Origin: Candidatus Woesearchaeota archaeon
GTDB taxonomy: Archaea > Nanoarchaeota > Nanoarchaeia > Woesearchaeales > JAGVZT01
DNA length: 64,000 nt
Direction: 5' to 3'
NCBI GenBank assembly: GCA_017608295.1
Contig: JAFCGF010000006.1
Coordinates: 1-64,000 of the forward strand
Part shown: one piece after another, positions 31,656 to 39,651 of the stretch
Layout of the letters: every line of letters starts with the position of its first letter
Numbering within the stretch: the first letter of the stretch is position 1
Program-made: the position numbers and the translations under genes
The notes under the pieces: model-generated
What the model saw: the letters and a program-made list of their open reading frames with translations, nothing else
Told to the model about the DNA's origin: nothing
Database searches by the model: none

Positions 31656-32767
31656 AATTGAAGGAATATGAGGGAAAGGAACTTTTCAAGAAATACAAGC
31701 TGGTCGTGCCGAAGAGCTTTGTCGTGACCTCTCCTGAGGAAGTCGGCGACCATCTGGACGATCTTCCAGGGGACGAGGTTGTGCTGAAGTCGCAAGTGCT
31801 TGTCGGCGGGCGCGGTAAGGCGGGCGGCATCAAGATATGCTCCAAGGAAGAGGCAGTCGAGGTCGCGCGAAAGATGCTCGGTACGAGGCTGAAGGGGGAA
31901 GCCGTGATGGAGCTTCTCGTCGAGGAGAAAATTCAGATAGACCAGGAACTCTACCTGTCATTCACCGTGAACCGCGCTGAGAAGGCCCTGACCATGCTTT
32001 TCTCCCTCGAAGGCGGAGTTGATATAGAGGAGCTTGCCCACAGCTCTCCTGAGAAGATTGCCCGCGTCGTGATGACAGATTTTGATGCCAAGGCAGTCCA
32101 TGCTGACCTGGAATGGCTGGATTATGGCAAAGAGCTCTTCTCGATTGTCAGGTCACTGCACGGCATGATGATACGCGAGGACGCCCAGCTCGTCGAGATA
32201 AATCCCCTGGTCATCTCCAATGGCAATCTCGTGGCAGCTGATTCCAAAGTCGTCATTGATGACAACGCCCTGTTCAGGCATGATGAGTTCGCGAAGAACA
32301 GGGAACTAGAATTGACCGGGCTCGAGGCAGAGGCGCAGAGAGCAGGCCTTCAGTACGTCGAGCTCGACGGTGATATCGCGATTATTGGTAATGGCGCAGG
32401 CCTGGTCATGGCCACTCTTGATGTCATTGCCTATTTCGGTGGCAAGCCGGCGAATTTCCTCGACGTGGGGGGAGGCGCATCTGTCGAGAAGATGGAAACT
32501 GCGCTTGATATCGTGCTGAGCAAGAAAGAAGTGAAGGGCCTGTTCATCAATGTGTTCGGAGGCATCACCAGGTGCGATGACATCGCGCAGGGACTAGCTA
32601 ATTATCGGAAGGAGAATAACATCACCGTGCCTATGGTCGTCCGGCTGATTGGCACGAACGAGAAAAAGGGAAAGAAGATTCTCGAGAAGAATGGGATTCC
32701 TGCATTGAATTCCATGGAGACTGGCGCGCAGAAAATTATTGAGCTCCTCGAAGGAGGTGATGAATAA
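31652..32767 (+). CDS. sucC: Succinate-CoA ligase, beta subunit
   Basis: The protein is 371 residues with an ATP-grasp fold: KLKEYEGKELFKKY at the start, VLVGGRGKAGGIK near residue 50 and LVEINPLV near residue 180. GNGAGLVMATLDVI and FINVFGGITRCDDIA are in the C-terminal ligase domain. With SucD it interconverts succinyl-CoA and succinate with ATP formation. The last codons contain AGGAGGTGA, which acts as the ribosome site for the tiny frame that follows. Confidence 0.95.
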   Translation: MKLKEYEGKELFKKYKLVVPKSFVVTSPEEVGDHLDDLPGDEVVLKSQVLVGGRGKAGGIKICSKEEAVEVARKMLGTRLKGEAVMELLVEEKIQIDQELYLSFTVNRAEKALTMLFSLEGGVDIEELAHSSPEKIARVVMTDFDAKAVHADLEWLDYGKELFSIVRSLHGMMIREDAQLVEINPLVISNGNLVAADSKVVIDDNALFRHDEFAKNRELELTGLEAEAQRAGLQYVELDGDIAIIGNGAGLVMATLDVIAYFGGKPANFLDVGGGASVEKMETALDIVLSKKEVKGLFINVFGGITRCDDIAQGLANYRKENNITVPMVVRLIGTNEKKGKKILEKNGIPALNSMETGAQKIIELLEGGDE

Positions 32768-32823
32768 TGGGTAAAATTAATCTTCGATTAATGAACCCTC
32801 ATGAACACCAGAGGTGTTCATGA
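32767..32823 (+). CDS. Leader-like mini-ORF (18 residues) bridging sucC and sucD
   Basis: ATG at 32767 shares its A with the sucC stop (TAATG) and stands six bases after AGGAGGTGA. The frame reads MGKINLRLMNPHEHQRCS and stops with TGA at 32821-32823, sharing its A with the sucD ATG (TGATG). Both junctions are typical of translational coupling, so ribosomes finishing sucC would read this peptide and restart on sucD. Two perfect hairpins lie within it. No homologue is recognised. Confidence 0.55.
   Translation: MGKINLRLMNPHEHQRCS
32776..32821 (+). promoter_or_regulatory. Two tandem perfect hairpins covering the sucD ribosome site
   Basis: ATTAATC/GATTAAT (32776-32782 and 32786-32792, loop 3) and ATGAACACC/GGTGTTCAT (32801-32809 and 32813-32821, loop 3) are perfect inverted repeats. 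The second includes the GAGGTG site in front of the sucD ATG. The hairpin would hide that site until a ribosome opens it. Confidence 0.65.
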
Positions 32824-33677
32824 TGGGTATTCTTATCGGAAAAGACACAAAAGTGATAGTCCAGGGCATCACAGGCAAGCAGGGCACGTTCCACACCGGT
32901 CTGATGAAAGACTACGGGACGAAGATTGTCGCAGGCGTCACTCCCGGCAAGGCGGGCAAGGAAGTACTTGGTGTCCCAGTGTACAATACTATCAAGGCAG
33001 CCCTGAAAAAGCACAAGGCGGACTGGAGCATAGTCTTTGTGCCTGCGAAGTTCGCGAAGGATGCGGCATTCGAGGCTTTAGAGGCAGGATTGAATGTGGT
33101 GGTTGTGACCGAGAACATCCCTGTGCATGATAACATCGCGATACAATCTCTTGCAATTGAGCAGAATCTGATTGTCGTAGGCCCAAATACCGCGGGACTC
33201 ATCACAGTGGGAGAATGCAAGATGGGCATCATGCCGAACCATATCTTCAAGCCCGGCCCTGTCGGTGTCGTGTCCCGCTCAGGCACGCTCACGTATGAGA
33301 TTGTCGACGAGCTGACGCGTGCCGGCATGGGGCAGAGTACTGTCATCGGCATCGGCGGAGACATGGTCATAGGCACTGATTTCATCGAGGCATTGAAGCA
33401 CTTTGAGAAGGACCCCAAGACCAAGTCTGTTGTTATGATAGGTGAGATAGGTGGGGATTTGGAAGAGCGCGCTGCAGAGTATGCGCACCATCACATGACC
33501 AAGAAGGTCGTTGCCTACATCGCAGGAAGGACAGCACCTAAAGGAAAGCGCATGGGTCATGCCGGGGCAATCATCTCCGGCAGTTCCGGAACAGCTGAGG
33601 CCAAGACAAAGGCGCTTGAGGCTAATGGCATCAAAGTAGCCAGGCTTCCTTCGGAAATCGATGAACTTTTGAAGTAG
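32823..33677 (+). CDS. sucD: Succinate-CoA ligase, alpha subunit
   Basis: The protein is 284 residues. KVIVQGITGKQGTFHT (CoA-binding) and SRSGTLTYEIVDEL are present, and HAGAIISGSSGTAEAK contains the phosphohistidine loop. It is the active-site subunit partnering SucC. ATG 32823 and GTG 32814 are possible starts; 32823 fits the TGATG coupling with the mini-ORF and a GAGGTG six to seven bases ahead. Confidence 0.95.
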   Translation: MGILIGKDTKVIVQGITGKQGTFHTGLMKDYGTKIVAGVTPGKAGKEVLGVPVYNTIKAALKKHKADWSIVFVPAKFAKDAAFEALEAGLNVVVVTENIPVHDNIAIQSLAIEQNLIVVGPNTAGLITVGECKMGIMPNHIFKPGPVGVVSRSGTLTYEIVDELTRAGMGQSTVIGIGGDMVIGTDFIEALKHFEKDPKTKSVVMIGEIGGDLEERAAEYAHHHMTKKVVAYIAGRTAPKGKRMGHAGAIISGSSGTAEAKTKALEANGIKVARLPSEIDELLK

Positions 33678-33710
33678 GTCTTTATATGTGGATTCGCGTT
33701 CCCTTTTATT

Positions 33711-34070
33711 ATGAGGCACAAGCATTACGAGCTCACTGAGAAGAATCTCGAGACTGTGGTAAGACATCTTGAGCGCTTTGAAGATGATCCTCCAAACGAT
33801 ATGATGGTGGCTCGCCTCACTGAGCACGGCATCCGCTCTGAATATGACCAGAATTTTCTCGACCACGAAATGTATGAATGCTGGCTTATGGATCGAGGCA
33901 TGAACTGGGAAACTGCCCATGAGATTACGCTAGTCTATTTTGATATCTCTCCATTTGCCGTGTACGATACTGGAGTGATTAGGGCGTTTCCGGATTATTT
34001 CAACGACAGATACAGGAGATTCCACGGGCTCGAGCCTCTCTTTGAAGTAGAAACTCTGCCAGAGGACTAA
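33711..34070 (+). CDS. Hypothetical acidic protein
   Basis: The protein is 119 residues, not recognised. It is rich in charged and aromatic residues (FLDHEMYECWLMDRGMNWE, FPDYFNDRYRRFHG) with no signal or membrane segment. The ATG lies 25 bases after CTTTATATG (33680-33688), so it has its own leaderless promoter. Confidence 0.65.
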   Translation: MRHKHYELTEKNLETVVRHLERFEDDPPNDMMVARLTEHGIRSEYDQNFLDHEMYECWLMDRGMNWETAHEITLVYFDISPFAVYDTGVIRAFPDYFNDRYRRFHGLEPLFEVETLPED

Positions 34071-34122
34071 TCTCCACGCTTCCTCAAGATATTTATATCT
34101 GTAAGCAATTGAAATCCCCTAT

Positions 34123-34473
34123 ATGATTGAAGGCGAGAAGGACAAGCTGAAGGAAGTGGAGGACGACCAGTCTCCACAGTTCATGCTGTTCCTGTATTTA
34201 GCCCTCATAGTGTTCATCGTCGCAAATGTCTACGGCATCTATGAGAACATGGATAATACGTATTACGTGACCACTATCGGCACGTCGATTATCGTTCTTC
34301 TTGGTATCCTCTATGGAGTGTACAACCGGATGAGGTGGGCGTGGTTTGTGGGCGTGGGATTCCTCTCGTTGATTATTATCAATACTCTCATGCTCGGGCT
34401 GCATCTCACCTTGATGTTCCCTGTCCTGATACTCCTGCTCCTTTACCTGAACAAGAACGAGTTCACTGAGTGA
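34123..34473 (+). CDS. Small membrane protein of unknown function
   Basis: The protein is 116 residues. A charged N-terminal 20 residues is followed by about four hydrophobic helices (LFLYLALIVFIVANVYGIY, then IIVLLGILYGVY, FLSLIIINTLMLGL and FPVLILLLLYL). TATTTATATC (34090-34099) stands about 27 bases before the ATG, giving a leaderless start. No family is recognised. Confidence 0.65.
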   Translation: MIEGEKDKLKEVEDDQSPQFMLFLYLALIVFIVANVYGIYENMDNTYYVTTIGTSIIVLLGILYGVYNRMRWAWFVGVGFLSLIIINTLMLGLHLTLMFPVLILLLLYLNKNEFTE

Positions 34474-34689
34474 GATTTCTAGTAAGAAATGCGGGGGACG
34501 ACACTTGAGCCCCACCTTTTTCTTTTGCTGCGAATCGGTTGGCAACACTTAGCTAGAGCAAATTTATCCCAAATCGAGAAAATAGGATATTTTTTATGCC
34601 AAATGGGCTCCATTTTTTGTTGATTATTTCCTACAAACTATATTTCTCACTTGCGAGTTTTTTATATATTCCAAACCCGTATCCAGAAA

Positions 34690-34862
34690 ATGGCTTGGGG
34701 ATGACCTCCCGCGTTTTCGCGGGTCGAGGCGTACATAAAAGGAGACCAAAGCCTCGATGGGAAAGCCAGGGAACAACCACGGAACAGGACCCGCAGAAGG
34801 ACGAAGTCCGCTGAACCATTTCTTTGAGATTCTCTTTCCATTCTCCCGCATAGATTTTTTCA
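34690..34862 (+). ncRNA. Candidate structured RNA or long 5' leader
   Basis: TTTTTTATATATTCC (34658-34672) is a strong promoter, but no good coding frame follows for about 340 bases. From about 34693 the sequence is GC-rich and folds: CCCGCG/CGCGGG with a TTTT loop, TCGAGGC pairing with GCCTCGA across 20 bases, and GGAC/GTCC near 34799-34809. It ends near TAGATTTTTT (34851-34860). It could be a stand-alone RNA or the leader of the surface protein gene at 35007. It does not match the SRP, RNase P or tRNA consensus as far as could be judged by eye. Confidence 0.45.
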
Positions 34863-35006
34863 GATTTCTTACCTGGGCCCCGCACGCGGAGCCACATCAC
34901 GTTCTTTGCACACCTTATCATGTAACAGCAAGAGAAAGAGATAAGCAACAACGATATAGAGGGATAAGCAAAAGATATCTCAACTAGGAATCAGGGGTGA
35001 GTAGAA
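34863..35006 (+). promoter_or_regulatory. Region upstream of the 1527-residue surface protein
   Basis: AT-rich and purine-rich, with AGAGAAAGAGATAAGC-like stretches and a repeated GATAAGCA (34940 and 34964). GGGGTGAG stands before ATG 35007. No clear TATA box is near the gene, so the upstream promoter at 34658 may drive it through the structured stretch. Confidence 0.35.
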
Positions 35007-38000
35007 ATGGTAGGAATAGATTGGAAACTAGCCGCAGGCATAAGAAGCAGGAAAGCAAAGACACAGCTCAGCATCGTCGCGATGCTGGTGGTAATTATAG
35101 CAGCCATGGCAGCGTTTGTCGCTGCGCAGACATCGCTCAATGTGCAGTATTCGCTCATAACTGAGCCGATTGCTGGCGTGGCGTACACGCCGGAGTGCCT
35201 TGTTGAATGCCATCTGCCATTGCGCGTCACTTTCGGGGATGCGTATGCTGTGGACAAAACTTCTGACTTCTCGCCGAAACTCGTGATGGGTGCCGGTAAT
35301 TATGACTTTGACACGCTGGAGTTCCGCCGCCTTGTCACAATGACAGAAGAGCGCACGCGCTGGGTTTCTGATTGGCAGTGCTCTCCCTGGGATGAGGAAA
35401 GTCTGAATGGCACTGTCACACACGATGGCTGCGATGACAAAGGTTACACTGAGAAATATTCTGCTGAATGGCAGGAATGGCAGCCCTTCTCACCAACAGA
35501 CTTCACATTCAAGGCCGATACTGAATACGTGATTGACCTTGTTGGAAAAAGGAAAGCAGGCATTGGCGACAGCGCAGTTGACGCGCAGTTCTGCTTCGGT
35601 AGCAAGTGTACAATTGAGTATGCATGGTGGAATTCCAACTGGCAATATAGACGCCCCATCACTATCGCGAACAATGTCGCAGTGGACATGAAAACTGACT
35701 TCACATTGAACGTCACGGTTGATACCTCTGCCTGGAACATGAAGGCAGATGGTACAGACATCAGGTTCATCTACGATGAGACCACTGACCTTGACTGGAT
35801 CAACACGACTGCTCCTAACGCCACCAGGGCAACGTTCTGGCTCAAGCTTCAGGGTGACATCCCTGCGAGTTTAACCAACGACACGCATTATGAGATGTAT
35901 TATGGTAATGATGCAGCGGGAAGCCCTTCGCAGACGATAAGCAACATCTTCAGCCACGCTGTTAACACCTCAACTGATGATTACGGCGAGTGTATCCTTA
36001 TCGCGCCTCTCAATGAGGGTTCCGGTACAAGCACGACAGACCTCTGTGAGGGGACGAGTCCTTCAAATGCCAAAGCCGAGTGGGATTCAAGTGACACCCA
36101 CCCAATCGGTGCGCATGATAGCTTCAGTCTGGGCGGCTCAGGGATGCAAAAAACTGCAAGCGATGATGATACATATTATTATAATTTTGGAAAAACAACC
36201 AAGAGTAATGAGATTGGCGTGAAGGATTTCTTTATAAGTTACTGGGCGAAACTACACGATGATGATGCTGACCCGAGTATAGGTTACTTCTATATGCACA
36301 CCTCTGATTGCAGTGGTAACTCCGGATTCTCTCTGGGGCGTGGTGGTGAAGATGATTTGCTCTACTGGCTTGAAACATCTCCACCTCCTCCTGGTTATAG
36401 TATGGTTAGGAATGCCAGCGCCACAGAGGGTAGCTGGCACAATGTTGTGTATACTCGAGATGACTCGGCAGAGACCCTCAAGATGTACATTGACGGTGTT
36501 TTCATGCAGGATGCCGGTTCAGCTGGAGATTTCACGACAGACCGAGATATGATTCTGGGCTTAGGGCCGTGCAGCGGCAAGGGTTTTTATGGTATAATCG
36601 ACGACTTCATGATGGTTGAGGGAGTCCCGACGCAGAAGATGGTTGATGACTTGTACATGGGCAGGATGTATCATGTGGCAACTGAGCCGACCGTGACACT
36701 CGGTGCAGCGAAGACGAACATACTGAATCCCGACATCACCACTCCGACTGATTTGCAGCCTAGCCCTGCGTACACTACGGATACGATAACAACCTCAACG
36801 AACTACACTGAATCCTTCCAGGGAGATGCTGGTACGGTGTATGGGAAATGGTATGTCGATGATGTGAACGTGTACAGTAAGACAGTTTCTGATGTTGCCA
36901 ATGGCACGAAACTTGATTTCTCGCTCGCTCAGGATAACTTCACAAAGCATCAGCTAGTGAATTTTTCAGTATATGCAGAGAGTGGAGACAATACCTCTGA
37001 CACAAAGTGGTCCAATACTATCGAGATTCAGAACACCGCGCCTGTTGTTGACCTTTCACCGCTTGACAATATGCCTCTCTCAGAGGACACGTTCAATGAC
37101 ACTATCCTATTGAGCGACTATGTCTCTGACGCGGATACCGAGGACCCTGACAGCGCCATCAATTGGTCGTGCTCAACGAACGAGACAGACGTCACAGCAT
37201 CTGCGGACAACAGCACGAAATACCTTACTCTCACTGCCATGAACGACTTCTACGGTAGCGCGAGCGTGACCTGCACTGCTGATGACGAGGACGGAGGGAC
37301 TGGCAGCGATAGCTTCTCTGTGAGCGTCACCCCTATGAACGACGCTCCGCTGTGGACCACAGACATCCCAAACGCGAGCATCACAGAGGATGACCTCATA
37401 ACAGAGCACGACGCTGACCTCACCGCCGCTCCTGGAGGTCTTTGTTCTGATGTTGACAACATCAACATTGAACTCTCCTTCAACGTGACTGCAGAGAACG
37501 TCGCAGAGGTGGACTGCACGGTCAACGGGACGCAGCTCCTCATCGAGCCTGCAGCAGACTGGTACGGCACAGCATCATGCACCATCCAGTGCTCTGACGG
37601 AGAACTCACCGCGGACTCTGGATTCAGCATCGACGTCGCTGAGGTCAATGACCTCCCGACCCACGACACGCCGCTGCTCTACTCAGCCTTAGGCACTAAC
37701 TTCACCACGGAGAACCTTACTTGCACAGCACAGAATGTCGTGGACCTTGATGGTGATCTGGTGCAGAACATTACCGCGTGGTACGTGGATAGCAGTCCGC
37801 TTGAAGCACTTATCATGCCCTTCGAAGGCGGCTCAAACTCGACGCACACCAAAGACTATTCTCCGGCAGACAACACAGGAACAGTCATCGGACCTGCATG
37901 GGGCGCTGCTTCTGGTGTGCTCGGCGGCGGCTATGTCTTTGATGGTATTGATGACTACATCAATGCCGACGCCACCGTTGATGATTTCAATGGGACGCAT

Positions 38001-39590
38001 GGCACTATGATGGCTTGGTTCAAGTTCAGCGACGGGAGTGAATGGAGCGATGGTGAGAGCAATGTTATCGTCCAGATGAAAACTGATTTGTCGAGTCAGG
38101 TGGTGGTGTTAAACAAGTACCTAGATGACACTCTCCAATTCAGGTACAGGGCGGGAGGTGTGAATTTAGATGTGTTTCTCGATGTATCGTCGCGCACTGA
38201 CACCGATTGGACCTTTGTAGCTATCACCTGGGACTCAGGCGCTGATGAGGTGAAGGCGTATTTCAACGGTGCCCAGGTAGGGGCGACAGTCACAGAACTC
38301 GGGACATGGACAGCCGAGACCGGCAAGGGGCGCATAGGAAGCAGGACATTGAATGATCTCAATTTCAATGGCTCGATAGATGAAGTGCGCATCTTCAACA
38401 GGGCGCTCTCAGCTGAGCAGATTTTGCAGATGAATTCCACCGTTACCAATATCATGGTAAGTGAAGAGACCACGCCTGGAGAAACGTATCAGTGCGAGCT
38501 CACCCCCAACGACGGCGAGGCGGACGGTGAAACAAAGCAGTCCAATGAGCTCGAAGTCAGGTGGAGCATCACCTTCAATGTGAGCAGCAGTGAAATTGGG
38601 CATGTGGATATAGATGAGGTAGACATCAGTTGTGACTACACTGGCTTTGACCAAGACCCTTACACAACTAATATGTATGGTCCCTATGGATTTGCCCCGG
38701 GTAATTGGGAGTGTACCTTCACCAGAACAGGTTTTTATTACCCAAAGACTGTAGACTTCACAGCAGATAGTGACAAAAGAATAGATGTTGTAATGAATGA
38801 AATGAAGAGTCTCACTGACCAGGAGCATTTCTGGCTCGAGGAAACACACACATGGTCTGAGTGGCTTTATGACTGCTTTCAGGATGGTTCATGTAAGGAC
38901 CTTCTGGAGAATATCAACCAGACCACCACAAACACCTGGAACCAATTCAAGCAGACCGATGAGGATGTCGTTGAGCTTGAGGACACCCTTAACAAAGTGG
39001 TGAACTCGACGCACGACCTCACTATAGACTACAGGATTGACGTCCCGACAAAGGAGGACTACCAGTTCCTGCCAATGCGCCTGTACTATTGGTTCCTCAG
39101 CGAGGACAATACGACATGCTATGACCAGTCCGGCGACACGCGCAGCGCTGAGACGCCGAGCTGCCATCCTTTTGTCGCTGAGACAGTGGGAAAAGTGAAT
39201 ACATTGCACAACTTCACTGTTGAACTCAGGCCAGATGTGCCAGCCAGCGGAGTCTATACTGTGGTCAGGAGGATAGAGATTGACCCGCCGGAAAACGGCA
39301 TGCCCGTGTGGATTAACTACGGCCACGAAGGAATCGGCATGATTGAAGTGACAGAAGTTGGTGAAGGAGGGAGCGTGACGCTCCACGAGGTAGACTATAT
39401 TGAAAAAACAGAACTCCCCGAGCCGACTGAAGAGCAACAGGACGGTTCAATGTCTGACGTGACTGGCATGGTCACAGGCTCAGATGAAGGGAGTCTTGCG
39501 ACATCTGGGCTTCTGGCGGGCACCTTCCTCATCGCCTTGGTGGTCGTGTGCCTGACTGTTTACGGAGTGAAGAGGAAGGAGGAGCAGTAG
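35007..39590 (+). CDS. Giant cell-surface protein with DUF2341, LamG and cadherin-like domains
   Basis: The protein is 1527 residues. A basic N-terminus and hydrophobic helix (about 18-40) export it; a C-terminal helix (about 1494-1518) followed by KRKEEQ anchors it. In between are a cysteine-containing beta region, a DUF2341 domain (about 205-320, beginning WWNSNWQYRRPITI), a LamG/concanavalin-like domain (about 335-560), two VCBS/cadherin-like repeats (about 675-885, with LTAMNDFYGSASVTC and a similar second copy) and a second LamG (about 930-1145). A final beta region follows. Such proteins bind carbohydrates or other cells. Asn-X-Ser/Thr sites for glycosylation are very frequent. The ligand is unknown. 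Confidence 0.85.
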   Translation: MVGIDWKLAAGIRSRKAKTQLSIVAMLVVIIAAMAAFVAAQTSLNVQYSLITEPIAGVAYTPECLVECHLPLRVTFGDAYAVDKTSDFSPKLVMGAGNYDFDTLEFRRLVTMTEERTRWVSDWQCSPWDEESLNGTVTHDGCDDKGYTEKYSAEWQEWQPFSPTDFTFKADTEYVIDLVGKRKAGIGDSAVDAQFCFGSKCTIEYAWWNSNWQYRRPITIANNVAVDMKTDFTLNVTVDTSAWNMKADGTDIRFIYDETTDLDWINTTAPNATRATFWLKLQGDIPASLTNDTHYEMYYGNDAAGSPSQTISNIFSHAVNTSTDDYGECILIAPLNEGSGTSTTDLCEGTSPSNAKAEWDSSDTHPIGAHDSFSLGGSGMQKTASDDDTYYYNFGKTTKSNEIGVKDFFISYWAKLHDDDADPSIGYFYMHTSDCSGNSGFSLGRGGEDDLLYWLETSPPPPGYSMVRNASATEGSWHNVVYTRDDSAETLKMYIDGVFMQDAGSAGDFTTDRDMILGLGPCSGKGFYGIIDDFMMVEGVPTQKMVDDLYMGRMYHVATEPTVTLGAAKTNILNPDITTPTDLQPSPAYTTDTITTSTNYTESFQGDAGTVYGKWYVDDVNVYSKTVSDVANGTKLDFSLAQDNFTKHQLVNFSVYAESGDNTSDTKWSNTIEIQNTAPVVDLSPLDNMPLSEDTFNDTILLSDYVSDADTEDPDSAINWSCSTNETDVTASADNSTKYLTLTAMNDFYGSASVTCTADDEDGGTGSDSFSVSVTPMNDAPLWTTDIPNASITEDDLITEHDADLTAAPGGLCSDVDNINIELSFNVTAENVAEVDCTVNGTQLLIEPAADWYGTASCTIQCSDGELTADSGFSIDVAEVNDLPTHDTPLLYSALGTNFTTENLTCTAQNVVDLDGDLVQNITAWYVDSSPLEALIMPFEGGSNSTHTKDYSPADNTGTVIGPAWGAASGVLGGGYVFDGIDDYINADATVDDFNGTHGTMMAWFKFSDGSEWSDGESNVIVQMKTDLSSQVVVLNKYLDDTLQFRYRAGGVNLDVFLDVSSRTDTDWTFVAITWDSGADEVKAYFNGAQVGATVTELGTWTAETGKGRIGSRTLNDLNFNGSIDEVRIFNRALSAEQILQMNSTVTNIMVSEETTPGETYQCELTPNDGEADGETKQSNELEVRWSITFNVSSSEIGHVDIDEVDISCDYTGFDQDPYTTNMYGPYGFAPGNWECTFTRTGFYYPKTVDFTADSDKRIDVVMNEMKSLTDQEHFWLEETHTWSEWLYDCFQDGSCKDLLENINQTTTNTWNQFKQTDEDVVELEDTLNKVVNSTHDLTIDYRIDVPTKEDYQFLPMRLYYWFLSEDNTTCYDQSGDTRSAETPSCHPFVAETVGKVNTLHNFTVELRPDVPASGVYTVVRRIEIDPPENGMPVWINYGHEGIGMIEVTEVGEGGSVTLHEVDYIEKTELPEPTEEQQDGSMSDVTGMVTGSDEGSLATSGLLAGTFLIALVVVCLTVYGVKRKEEQ

Positions 39591-39651
39591 CTCCTTTCTC
39601 TCTCATTCCCGAGAAGAATTTATATAGCGGATTTCCGCTGAATAATCTACT

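Noticed and set aside
34690..34862. Assignment of the structured stretch as SRP RNA or RNase P RNA
   Set aside because: The helix 8 GGAA loop with its flanking bases and the conserved RNase P P4 boxes could not be found by eye.
34631..34951. Minus-strand and plus-strand frames of 75-106 codons in the gap before the giant surface gene
   Set aside because: The region has a promoter and strong RNA stems but no ribosome sites; the translated products are low in sense and rich in rare pairs.
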